From Planctomycetota bacterium (GTDB taxonomy: Bacteria > Planctomycetota > PLA2): a DNA stretch of 64,000 nucleotides. The notes under the pieces are model-generated. The model saw only the letters and a program-made list of their open reading frames with translations. It ran no database searches and had not been told where the DNA came from. The translations under genes and the position numbers were made by a program. The stretch lies in assembly GCA_021776735.1 (NCBI GenBank), contig JAJFFH010000027.1:598839-662838 (forward strand), read 5' to 3'. This document shows, piece by piece, positions 55,401 to 62,705 of the stretch. The first letter of the stretch is position 1; each line of letters starts with the position of its first letter.

Positions 55401-55577
55401 GAGGGGCCTTCAGTGCGCGACGCATTCCGGTTCTGGCTTGACCATCCCGACGTGGACTACGGCTACGTGCTCGAGCTGGCGCCGAATCCGCCGAAGACCG
55501 GCTACAGCTTTCACCGCCACGAGTCGGCAGGTGGCCGCTTCGGACCGGTGCTGACCATCACCTATCGCCTTCGATAG
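52470..55577 (+). CDS. Lipoprotein with YVTN-type beta-propeller, two haem-c sites and a C-terminal beta domain
   Basis: 1035 residues. MHMRGTAIALLALLFSC is a lipoprotein signal, followed by a Gly/Pro-rich spacer. Residues about 55-420 are YVTN/NHL-like propeller blades (DSVSRIDTATFAVVEIPIGGAPRSVSV, YVLNRFSRDLSVIETG). Residues about 430-700 hold two CxxCH sites (CASCHF, CDQCHV) as in di-haem peroxidase/MauG-like or c-type electron-transfer domains. A Big/SwmB-like segment (TRVDVWFHEPV) and a DNRLRE-like domain (about 815-1035) end the protein. ATG 52470 or 52476. Probably a surface redox protein; the partner is unknown. Confidence 0.85.
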   Translation: MHMRGTAIALLALLFSCGGGEPDPAPVAAPGGGGGGSVPGPGVALSGPPGARSFKSGPVQITADGSTVWTANIDNDSVSRIDTATFAVVEIPIGGAPRSVSVTEDGSEVWVACEESDEVKVLRGSDGAVLATVPFPWGSAPYGIALSPDQQTALVTLHRRGTIAEIDVSARTVRRTLEPVWRTPAGIAWEGTTAFVSHLLADGEHSRLTRIDCAGPTARVAGEITVFATDPRASARLAAPFDIAEGGYLSLRGHLGKFPGREELWLPVQYNNIHDDRFSPDSTVQATIRKLQLDDLSLPNGNDDKVILSAVHVHDPAQGNAYSGPGWNATVSGPVDIAFAADGSQAYVVCELSNEVVVVGSATSNVRPSGAPALPEIRVGDRPAGIAVSPIDGAAYVLNRFSRDLSVIETGTAREVRRVALNPVTGEPETAAFLRGAKLFHTSADPRISNNEKVACASCHFDAEIDGRRWNFHALSGRSGSRATLTLRGLSLTFGPRDPTTGFGQLHRSGDRDEVQDFEHTFTGETMGGTGFLGAKAQPSLGVPNAGRDADLDAIATYLLGLAPIARSPHRASDGSLTESARRGARLFFAARCDQCHVPETGFVDFAFHDVGSRRPGDEEELNHNSRGEFMWHVNTKTLVGLFATPGYQGVATFADTIDAFLADIAQRTSHGDIRDLNEGERADLGHFLLSVDGNTTAAEVRSARDETPPTLTRVAITSLTRVDVWFHEPVGRATAEDAGSWRIVRSDGTAMPVTAAQWGAKNGDRVTLTVALQPNTTYDVTPPPVTDGAGNALVPASNRKALAVGDTATITLGSSGYQNLTIAVHDAGVVGPNLATWNHDSPQLFIDNNGRPIKGFVRFEWRNAFAAATGVGNAGDIVAAEFSLHASRGHTHPIEARRCLQPWTDASGGNWNRKANGAPTWRDHSHSNARWNQAGARRRAAGVEGRDESDFNGPNDLAFTPDAVADPQSLTEPVVFEGPSVRDAFRFWLDHPDVDYGYVLELAPNPPKTGYSFHRHESAGGRFGPVLTITYRLR

Positions 55578-55673
55578 CCAGGTCGCAGCCACGACCCTGG
55601 CGAGCGACTCAACGATGCCAGGCCGGGGCACCGAGCGGGCGTGTTCGCGTAGTCTGCGACTCCGTTCGGACGC

Positions 55674-55697
55674 AAGAACATCGCCGTCCGTTCCTGC
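55674..55697 (-). repeat. Dispersed repeat copy after the small lipoprotein gene
   Basis: Exact core on minus (ATCGCCGTCCGT at 55680-55691) with AAGAAC and TCCTGCC flanks. On the minus strand it starts about 20 nt after the stop of the 54-residue lipoprotein. Confidence 0.85.
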
Positions 55698-55715
55698 CGG
55701 GCAGACCGTGCTGCG

Positions 55716-55880
55716 CTATTCGGCGTCCATCAGAAGGGTCTTGTCGTGGCCAAAATACACGTCCGCCACTTCGCGACCGTCGTACTGTTGCGTGGGGCTC
55801 AGCGAAGCGATCCGCCCATGGGACGCAGCGCACGACGCACACGACGCAAGGACAAGAGCAACAAGAACCATTTGACGCAT
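55716..55880 (-). CDS. Small lipoprotein (54 residues), unknown
   Basis: MRQMVLVALVLASCASCAASHG is a compact lipoprotein signal with lipobox LASC and a second Cys three residues later. The mature part is only about 40 residues (GRIASLSPTQQYDGREVADVYFGHD...). GGGAAG lies about 9 nt upstream of the ATG at 55880. No family recognised; the organised signal and RBS argue that it is real. Confidence 0.6.
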   Translation of the reverse strand: MRQMVLVALVLASCASCAASHGRIASLSPTQQYDGREVADVYFGHDKTLLMDAE

Positions 55881-56015
55881 GGGCAGACTTCCCGAAGGCA
55901 TCGGCAACCGAATCAACGTGTGAGTCCGAGACGATTCTGTCTACGCGATTTCGTTACGCGAGAGGACGACGCGGCGGCTCACGGCTGCGTGCCGGAACGA
56001 TACTTCCAACGCCCA

Positions 56016-56786
56016 TCACTGGTCCTTGCTCGCCCGGTGCCTTCGACGCCTGCCTCGATGTGCCGCCCATGCGGCCCAAGCCGCTCCGAGTAGCGCCAGC
56101 GTGCCCGGCTCGGGAACGGGTTCGCCGGATCCGCCTGCGCCGGCAGTGGCGGCTGGCCCTGCTCCCGCGCCTCCCATGCCCACGACAAAACCGGGCGACC
56201 CAATGTCCGCTCCCGAGTTGCCGCCCAGCGCGGCGCTCTGAAATGCTCCCGCGACCCCGTCCATGCTCAGCGCCCAGTTCGCGGGATCGGTCGGATCGAG
56301 CGACACGCTCTTCAGGTAGACCGACGCGGCGCCATCATCGACCGGCCATGGTGTGGAGTCGTCGTACGCGAGCGAGAATACCGCCGCGGAAAACGCAGGC
56401 CGATCGTTGAGGTAGCTGCCGATCCTGCTCCACAGCCCGATCGTGTCGCCGCCGTTGTTGAGCGTCGGCCAGCTCTTGACCCCGACAACGATGACGCCCG
56501 CGCCCCACGCCGCGGCGAAGCTGGGGCCGGACACCGCCGAGTTGTAGAGGACCGCGACACCACCCGCGGGAATGATGCCGCCAGCGATGTTGGCTGCACC
56601 GAGATCCGCTCCGCCCCTGTCGTCCAGGATGTACCCGGCCAGATTCAGCGGCGCAGCACTCGCGTTGTAGAGCTCCACCCATTCCCAGCTCGGTTCCGAA
56701 CTCCGCGGGTTGTACATGATCTCGGTGAGAATCGGATCGGCTGCGGCGAGCAATGCCAAAAACAGGACGGCGACGAGTTTCTTCAT
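56016..56786 (-). CDS. Lamin-tail domain protein with PEP-CTERM sorting signal
   Basis: 256 residues. Signal peptide MKKLVAVLFLALLAAA. A lamin-tail domain (LTD, about 18-160) starts DPILTEIMYNP and has WVELYNASAAPLNLAGYILDD and GGVAVLYNS. The C-terminus is a textbook PEP-CTERM: VPEPGTLALLGAAWAAWAAHRGRRRR. Such proteins are processed by an exosortase (EpsH/XrtA type) and go to the surface or exopolysaccharide. No exosortase gene is in this window. GAGG precedes ATG 56786. Confidence 0.88.
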   Translation of the reverse strand: MKKLVAVLFLALLAAADPILTEIMYNPRSSEPSWEWVELYNASAAPLNLAGYILDDRGGADLGAANIAGGIIPAGGVAVLYNSAVSGPSFAAAWGAGVIVVGVKSWPTLNNGGDTIGLWSRIGSYLNDRPAFSAAVFSLAYDDSTPWPVDDGAASVYLKSVSLDPTDPANWALSMDGVAGAFQSAALGGNSGADIGSPGFVVGMGGAGAGPAATAGAGGSGEPVPEPGTLALLGAAWAAWAAHRGRRRRHRASKDQ

Positions 56787-57220
56787 GGGGACCTCTTCAT
56801 GGGACCTCTGACGGGATACCTCGGGCGTGGTTTGTAGGGGGCGCGGGGGCGCGCCCGTCACGCGGGAGACAAGGCATCGGACGTGCCAAACCACGAATGC
56901 GCCGGACCATCGCCAAAACATCGCGCGAGCATGTATAGAGCCCGCACGCTGGCGCACAACGTGGCGCGATTCACGCGGGGAAGCGGCTCTCGCTCGGCCT
57001 AACGTTTGGCCGCGGGCGCCTTCACTGCCTGGATCACGAGCACGCGGTGGTCAGTGCGAAGCCCGCGATCGTGACGCAGAAACGAACAATCGGCACGAGT
57101 CAATCATGGCCGCGTCTGTCGGTACGGGACGGCCGCTCGGCAAGAAAAACAAGGCAATAAATGTAAGGGGGCCCGGCGGACACGGACACGATCCCGTGGC
57201 ATCCGACCCGACCCGTTAGG
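56787..57220. other. 434-bp gap without a recognisable gene
   Basis: Between divergent genes. It contains a GC-rich dyad (GGGGGCGCGGGGGCG, about 56838-56855). A possible ORF ending at 57219 on plus is Arg-rich and not protein-like. Confidence 0.4.
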
Positions 57221-57481
57221 ATGAAGAACATGGCCAGACGATCTTCGAATCGGAACCGGATTGCGCGGATGCAGGAGGAAGCGGACGCGCGGCAGGCCGA
57301 GTCCAAGCCCAAGCCCGACGAGGGTCGCCTGATGGCGGTGTGGGCGATCAAGAACGGCGCGGGCGAAATCGTCGCGACGTTTCCCTATGCGCGCAAGGAG
57401 GCGGCGCTCGTTGAGGCCGCGCGGCTCCAGGAATCCGAAGGCCGCGACTTCATCGTCGCGCCGCACAAAGAGCGGGTGTGA
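57221..57481 (+). CDS. Small hypothetical protein (86 residues)
   Basis: MKNMARRSSNRNRIARMQEEADARQ is basic and helical. Then VWAIKNGAGEIVATFPYARKEAALVEAARLQES is a small alpha/beta unit, and the protein ends RDFIVAPHKERV. No signal peptide, probably cytoplasmic. ATG 57221 or 57230. Codon usage is like its neighbours. Function unknown. Confidence 0.65.
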   Translation: MKNMARRSSNRNRIARMQEEADARQAESKPKPDEGRLMAVWAIKNGAGEIVATFPYARKEAALVEAARLQESEGRDFIVAPHKERV

Positions 57482-57564
57482 CCTGCCAGTGTCCGCATGG
57501 GCTGCCCACCGCACATACCGGTACTCACGAAGCACGCCGACACGATCGAACGTAAAATTCGGGT

Positions 57565-58740
57565 ATGCGCATCACCATCGTGTTTGCCTCGCTCCTGACT
57601 GTGGTTCTCGCGAAAGATCTGGCCACGGCTAAAGCGCTGGCAAAGGCCGGCAAGATCGAGGAAGCCGCCGCAGCCTTCGGAGTCGCGGCGGCTGCGGCAC
57701 AAAAACAGCGTGATCTCGTAGCCGAGCAGAAGATCGCGGAGGCGCTCGCGGCATTCTTGGACGGGCTACCGCCCGAACCGACAGCAAAGCAGAAGGTCTC
57801 GGCATCCATGGCCACTGCAGCGATCGTGTCGTCACTGAACCCCGGGCACCGCGGCGTGTTCGTTTCGCGGACCGCGCTCATCCGGGAGAGTCTGTACGAC
57901 GCCACACGAACCGGCGTGTTTCGGGGCGTCGGGCGCTATTCGGTGCTTTACCGCGGGCGCGGCAAGAACGGCGACTCGCAGGCCAGAGAAATCGTGGCGC
58001 AATACGCGCAAGCGATCTCCCGGTGTGTTCCGGCGCCCGAGAGCCAGCGTTCGCGGGCAGAGCTGGACGAGGACGACACGAAGATTCTTGTGGCCTCCCT
58101 TCGCGAGGCCCAACAGGCTGCGATCAAGCGCGGATTTGTCGAGCTGACCATGCACATCACGACCGAGATGGTCGCAATCCTCGCCCACATCGATCCAAAA
58201 GAGGCGGAGAAGTGCCTGCGGCGCGCGACGGCGACACTGGCAAAGGAGCCGGACCTGGAGCTGCTGATCAAGTGGAGCGGAATGCTGCGCGCGCGCCTGG
58301 GCAAGAACAACGGGCCCTACGCGGCGATCGTGGCCTCGAAAATGGAGGGAGCAACGCGCCCGCCAGCCGGCACCGGTAGCGCGGGCGGCACACCGGGTGG
58401 CCCGCAGTCGGCTCTCGGCGTGGCCTGGCGACGCTTTCGGCGCGGTGCGCCCTTCTTGACCATCAAGCGCGACCCGAAGGGGTTCACGGTTGTTCCGAAG
58501 TTCAAGCGCGCGCGAGAGATCGAGGTGGTATTCAAGCCGGGTGAGCGCGTCCGCCGGGTCGGCGGTGTGCACATCCTGTTTCACGGCAGCTCGGCCGCGG
58601 TTCAGTGGATCGAGCTTAAGGAGAAGGAGGGCTTCCCGGCCGAGAGCTCGCACCGATCGCGTTGGCGCGCGTACTACCTCCTGGCCAACGACGAAACCAT
58701 GACGGTGAGCACGAAGGGAGTCGCCTTCAAGCGCCGCTAA
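57565..58740 (+). CDS. Exported helical protein of unknown function
   Basis: 391 residues. MRITIVFASLLTVVLA looks like a short signal peptide. An Ala/Lys/Glu-rich TPR-like helical region follows (TAKALAKAGKIEEAAAAFGVAAAAAQKQ). A middle helical region (about 130-270) includes ITTEMVAILAHIDPKEAEKCLRRA. A Gly/Pro hinge (about 272-290) and a small beta-rich C-terminal domain (about 295-390; PFLTIKRDPKGFTVVPKF, IEVVFKPGERVRRVGG) complete it. No family recognised. Confidence 0.75.
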   Translation: MRITIVFASLLTVVLAKDLATAKALAKAGKIEEAAAAFGVAAAAAQKQRDLVAEQKIAEALAAFLDGLPPEPTAKQKVSASMATAAIVSSLNPGHRGVFVSRTALIRESLYDATRTGVFRGVGRYSVLYRGRGKNGDSQAREIVAQYAQAISRCVPAPESQRSRAELDEDDTKILVASLREAQQAAIKRGFVELTMHITTEMVAILAHIDPKEAEKCLRRATATLAKEPDLELLIKWSGMLRARLGKNNGPYAAIVASKMEGATRPPAGTGSAGGTPGGPQSALGVAWRRFRRGAPFLTIKRDPKGFTVVPKFKRAREIEVVFKPGERVRRVGGVHILFHGSSAAVQWIELKEKEGFPAESSHRSRWRAYYLLANDETMTVSTKGVAFKRR

Positions 58741-58857
58741 CGCACGCGAGATCCGCGCAAAGAGGCCGCGCGGCTCAAGGAAACCGCAGCGCCGGGCCGT
58801 CGCGACCGCTCGTTGGGCCTGCCCCCGCGCCCCGCTTTCGCTTTTTCGGACCTCGGA

Positions 58858-59841
58858 TCAGTGCGTAAGAAACGCCAGTCTTTGCCGGTCGGGCGCGACT
58901 TCGAGACGGCAGCGCCCGCCGATCGGCAGCGTGAACCTAGGTGTTGTGTGGCCGAAGTCGGCGTGGGCGAGGATCGGGATCCCGGCGAGCCAGGGAATCG
59001 CCGCGACAATACGGCGCAAGGCGTCCGAATCAATGCGCGCCGTGGCGGCGTAGCGTCCGATCACGAGGCCGGCCGGGGGCTTGAAGTCGCGCGCCAAGCC
59101 GAGCGCGCGCAGGTCGCTGTCAAGCGCCATCAGCGATGCACGGCCGTGTCCGGTGCTCTCGACAAACAGAATTGCGCCCGAGAGGTCAGGCGCGTACGCG
59201 GTGCCCTTGAGCATGCCGAGGCAAAAGCTGTTGCCGCCCAGCACCGTTCCTTCGGCCACACCGTCCGCGATCGACCAGTAGCCGTCGTTGGGGTGAAAGG
59301 TCTTGCCGTCGTCGCTCCATTGCGCGGACGGGCGCACATCGAACGGCTGCGACTGAAACAGGCACCGCTGAAAGTGATCGAGCGTGTAGTCCAACCCCTC
59401 GCGCGCAGCGAACCCGGCGAAGTTGGGACCGTAGTAGCCGACGAGCCCGCTGCGGGCGAAGAGCGCAAGGTGAAGGTAGCCGATGTCGGAATAGCCGACG
59501 ACGAACTTCGGACACCGCGCGACCAGGTCGTAGTCGATACGGTCGAGCATCTGAATCGCGCCGATGCCGCCGGTGACCGCGACCACAGCCCTGACGGACT
59601 CATCGCGAAACGCCGCGTGAAAATCCTCGAGCCGCGCCTCGATCGGCACGAGCCCGTCGGCGTCGCACTCCTCGACGTGTTCCCCGTACGTGACGACGAG
59701 TCCAAGCTCCTCGAGTCGCCCCTGCGCACGAGCGACATCGCCGTCCGTATGCCCCTGCCAGATTCGGAACGCGCCCAACGAGCGCGACAACGCAAGCACG
59801 CGGACGGTGTCGCCGTGTTGAAGTTTTGTCGGGAACTGCAC
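58858..59841 (-). CDS. Peptidase S66 family (LD-carboxypeptidase / MccF-like)
   Basis: 327 residues from a GTG at 59841. S66 serine peptidases cleave LD-peptide bonds of murein tripeptides or inactivate microcin-type nucleotides. Visible: HGDTVRVLALSRSL (N-terminal strand), VVAVTGGIGAIQMLDRIDYDL, VVGYSDIGYL with the nucleophile Ser, GYYGPNF, LGGNSFCLGMLKGT, LFVESTG (catalytic Glu) and ILAHADFGHT (catalytic His). The SRSL start and FVEST are closer to MccF than to LdcA. A repeat copy adds roughly 8 residues (QGHTDGDV) in a loop after SRSL, where relatives are shorter. Confidence 0.9.
   Translation of the reverse strand: MQFPTKLQHGDTVRVLALSRSLGAFRIWQGHTDGDVARAQGRLEELGLVVTYGEHVEECDADGLVPIEARLEDFHAAFRDESVRAVVAVTGGIGAIQMLDRIDYDLVARCPKFVVGYSDIGYLHLALFARSGLVGYYGPNFAGFAAREGLDYTLDHFQRCLFQSQPFDVRPSAQWSDDGKTFHPNDGYWSIADGVAEGTVLGGNSFCLGMLKGTAYAPDLSGAILFVESTGHGRASLMALDSDLRALGLARDFKPPAGLVIGRYAATARIDSDALRRIVAAIPWLAGIPILAHADFGHTTPRFTLPIGGRCRLEVAPDRQRLAFLTH
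59733..59755 (-). repeat. Dispersed repeat copy inside the S66 peptidase gene (reads HTDGDVA)
   Basis: Exact core on minus (ATCGCCGTCCGT at 59737-59748), followed in the gene by GTCGCT. In frame with the host. Confidence 0.85.
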
Positions 59842-60022
59842 GATCGCGCCGCCGATGGTATCCGGCGTGGAGCGGAGGAAGCGAATCAGGGGGGCGGGGG
59901 CAGAAGTGCAGCAGGCCGGATCACGTTGCGTAGGGCCGCGATCAGGGCGAACGCCGAGGTTCACGCGGCGGATCGCCGGCGGCGGCGGGCGAGGCCGAGG
60001 CCGGCGATTCCTGCGGCAACCA

Positions 60023-60715
60023 TCAGCCAGGTCCGGGCTCCGGCACCGGGTCGCCAGCGCTTGGCCCGAGTAGTTCGATGCGATCGACCGTGAGCGTTCC
60101 GCTGCGAACCGCGAGCTGATAGCCGGTATCGCCGGAGCCGAGCTGCGACGGATCGAATCCGTTGGTCGCTCCAAAGAGGTTCGCCCAGGTGTCCGTGAAC
60201 GAGTTCAGGGTTCCGCCTGCGAAGAACGGCTGGTCCATGGTGACGGTCAGACCGGTCGCAGTGATATCGACGCTCATGACGAGCGCGCCGCCGGTGTAGC
60301 CCGTGCCATCCGCGACGACGACGCTGGCGAAGTTGAAGACACCGTCCGAGAACGACGTGATCAGGAACCGGTCGCCCTGGTTCGCGAACACCAGGAACAG
60401 CGCGTCGTCGTCAACGGTGTCGCGAATGCCCAGCACGGCGGAAGCGGTCTGGAACTCGTCGATGGTCAGGATGGTCGTTGTCCCGGTGAACGAAAACAGC
60501 GGATCGCTGCGCAGTCGCCCCTGGTTGGGGGATGCACCGCCGTTGATGATCACGGAGCTGTTTGCGGCCGTCTCGACCGCACCGCCGGTCCCCACAAACG
60601 TCCAGCCCGAGGGCGCCCCGTTTTCGTTGTCGAAGTCGTCAACAAACAGGGTGTCCGCGAGCCCGCTACGGACGAGACACAAAGACATCGCGAGAGAGAA
60701 GACCAACGTACGCAT
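60023..60715 (-). CDS. PEP-CTERM protein with frameshifted sorting signal
   Basis: 230 residues as read. Signal peptide MRTLVFSLAMSLCLVRSGLA, then a beta-rich domain (DTLFVDDFDNENGAPSGW) like PEP-CTERM choice-of-anchor proteins. The frame ends right after PVPEPGPG. The next frame carries the missing anchor (TWLMVAAGIAGLGLA, then a run of Arg) and stops at 59961. Restoring one base near 60030-60035 would give VPEPGTWLMVAAGIAGLG, a perfect PEP-CTERM ending. Either a recent mutation or a one-base assembly error. Confidence 0.8.
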   Translation of the reverse strand: MRTLVFSLAMSLCLVRSGLADTLFVDDFDNENGAPSGWTFVGTGGAVETAANSSVIINGGASPNQGRLRSDPLFSFTGTTTILTIDEFQTASAVLGIRDTVDDDALFLVFANQGDRFLITSFSDGVFNFASVVVADGTGYTGGALVMSVDITATGLTVTMDQPFFAGGTLNSFTDTWANLFGATNGFDPSQLGSGDTGYQLAVRSGTLTVDRIELLGPSAGDPVPEPGPG

Positions 60716-61069
60716 GTGCGGCTCCGTTTCCGTGAGACGAGCGCAGCCTATCGACGATGCTTTTGCCAAACAAGGACGCGTCCCGTCGGGTCGTGGATGC
60801 ACCCCGCGGCTGGAGGCAAAACTGTTGTTTTTCTTGAACACTCGCACGAGCAGAGGAACGTATCGAAGTGGCGCCGTCTCCGCCGCCGCCGTACAGGCCT
60901 GATTCGATTCCGCGCAAGAACTCGCGAAGCGCACGCTCACCGTCCACGAGTGCATTCTACGTGCGAGTACCGGGCGGTTGCCTGGCTGCGCGAGGTTGGA
61001 GGGGGCGGGGGCAGCGCGATCGCGATCGAACACGGAACAGAGCTCCGGTTTTGGTTAGAGTGTCAGGCA
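60716..61069. other. 354-bp gap between divergent genes
   Basis: No convincing gene. Holds a GGGGGCGGGGGC tract at 61001-61012 followed by an alternating GCGATCGCGATCG stretch. Confidence 0.4.
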
Positions 61070-62050
61070 ATGGTGCAGGCGATCGGCAGGCCGTGCGCGC
61101 GATGCGGCGTACGAATCTCAGCGGACTTGAAGGGTGGATTTTGTCGAAAGTGCCGCTCTGCGGTGCACATCTCTTGTGCCAAGACCAAGTCCCCGGATCC
61201 GCAAGCCTGCCCGTCCTGCGGATCACGCAAGACAGCTCCTCGCGCGGCGCGCAGGAAAGAAAAACCTGTCGAATCGCAGCGACAGGCGCCTATTGACCAC
61301 GAAGCCGCACGCAAAGAACACCGGCTGGCGACAACGGACCAGGTTCGGCTCTTCGGCCTCGGTCTCATCGGCCTCGGCCTGATTCTTATCTTCGGGCTCG
61401 GTCCCGATTGGCGCATCGTAGGCATTCGCGCGCACTGGATCGGCGGACTTCTCGCATGCCTTGCATTCTGGCCCATGCTGTTTCCGACGAACCCGGTCCT
61501 GCGCGAGCTGATTGGCGGATCGAAGGTCAAAAGGGGGGAACAGCCCGGTGCGGGCGCGCGAGCTTCCCCTGCGTCCGACTCCGCGGCCGTCCAACTCGAG
61601 GGCGTCTACAAGCGCCCGCTGTTCACGGGGGATACGCGCCCCTACCCGATCACGGGTCGAGGCCAGATGACGGTCTCCACCGAGGGCGTTGAGATTCGCG
61701 CTGCCGAGGTGCCGCAAACGTGGCCTGCTCTGGGGTTCCTCATTCTCGTCGCCGTCATCGTCTGCGATTTTCTTGGCGTGTTCGATCTTGGACTCTTCGT
61801 CTGGCTCCTGTTGGCTTTGACGATCGCCCTCGCCGTCAAGGGTTCGGCGCGTTGGATCCCGCTCAAGACCACCAAGGGCAAGCAGTGGTCCATCGTGATC
61901 CCGTGGGCGCACGTCGATCACTTTGACGAAGGCCGCAACGAGCAGGTCCTGATCCGGGTCATCGGCATGAAAAAAAGCGGAGACATCCGTTTCACCCCCG
62001 ACGACGGCGCCGAACCACTCCTTGATGCGCTCCACGATCTGTCACTCTGA
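61070..62050 (+). CDS. Zinc-ribbon membrane protein of unknown function
   Basis: 326 residues. An N-terminal double zinc-binding module has C-x2-C, C-x2-C, H-x2-C and C-x2-C pairs in RING/PHD-like order (CARCG, CRKC, VHISCAK, CPSCGSR; residues about 9-52). A basic linker, two membrane helices (about 85-130), a soluble part and two more helices (about 222-258) follow. A small C-terminal domain (WSIVIPWAHVDHFDEGRNEQVLIRV) completes it. Possibly a membrane-bound PH-like/bPH2 domain at the end (inference). ATG 61070 chosen because the Cys module starts there. Confidence 0.7.
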   Translation: MVQAIGRPCARCGVRISADLKGGFCRKCRSAVHISCAKTKSPDPQACPSCGSRKTAPRAARRKEKPVESQRQAPIDHEAARKEHRLATTDQVRLFGLGLIGLGLILIFGLGPDWRIVGIRAHWIGGLLACLAFWPMLFPTNPVLRELIGGSKVKRGEQPGAGARASPASDSAAVQLEGVYKRPLFTGDTRPYPITGRGQMTVSTEGVEIRAAEVPQTWPALGFLILVAVIVCDFLGVFDLGLFVWLLLALTIALAVKGSARWIPLKTTKGKQWSIVIPWAHVDHFDEGRNEQVLIRVIGMKKSGDIRFTPDDGAEPLLDALHDLSL

Positions 62051-62366
62051 GTGACGTTGATCCGCGCGTCGGCACGGCGCCGAGTGAAGATCTCGCGACG
62101 CAAGGGTTGTAGGTGGGCGGGGGCAGCGCGCCATAAGCGCTAACTTAGTAGGCGCCTTCGATTCCGAGCGCGCGGCACTGTGGCTCCCGCTGGCGATGGC
62201 ACTCGGCAAGGGCAGATGAGATCGATGGCGAGTGCCGTCCTGAGGGAGGGGGGCAGTGGGTTGATGGTGTGCTGGATTTGCCGCAAGACGAAGGAGCCTT
62301 CACGCCAGCGCGATCGAATCCTCGGGCTCGTTTCCCCCGACCGGGTATCCCCAGGGGGAAGAAGAC
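62051..62366. other. 316-bp gap before the IS remnant
   Basis: No gene seen. A GGGCGGGGGC tract at 62115-62124 shares the GGGGGCAGCGCG string with the one at 61001. Confidence 0.4.
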
Positions 62367-62431
62367 TGACCCACCCCGAAATCGAGTCCGGGTTGAATGA
62401 GAGTCTTTGGGCCGCGAGGCCAGAGGCGAAG

Positions 62432-62705
62432 ATGAAAAAGCACACGACGGACCAGATCATCCGGAAGCTGCGTGAGGCGGAGGCCCTGAGCAGCCAAGGC
62501 AAGGGAACGGCCGAGATCTGCCAGGCGCTGGAGATCAGCGGCCCAGACGTACTACCGCTGGAAATCGCGGTACGGACGGCTGGACAAGGACGAGTCGCTC
62601 CGTCTGCGGAAGCTGGAGGAGGAGAATCGGCGGCTGAAGAAGCTGGTCGCCGGCCGGGCGCTCGATCTTCAGATTCTGAGGGAGGTCACCAAAGGAAAAT
62701 GGTAG
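62432..62705 (+). pseudogene. IS3-family OrfA (frameshifted)
   Basis: MKKHTTDQIIRKLREAEAL...TAEICQALEIS is a standard helix-turn-helix OrfA start. After about 62541 one extra base shifts the frame. The correct continuation (TYYRWKSRYG, then the leucine-zipper LRKLEEENRRLKKLVA and LQILREVTKGKW) lies in the next frame and ends at 62705. Confidence 0.8.

Noticed and set aside
56762..56786. Degenerate repeat at the start of the lamin-tail PEP-CTERM gene (AACAGGACGGCGACGAG)
   Set aside because: Several mismatches and an insertion; the match is explained by a normal Lys/Val/Ala signal peptide start.
56827..57219. 130-residue plus-strand ORF in the gap before the 86-residue gene
   Set aside because: Arg-rich, no RBS or family features; overlaps the start region of the PEP-CTERM gene on the other strand.
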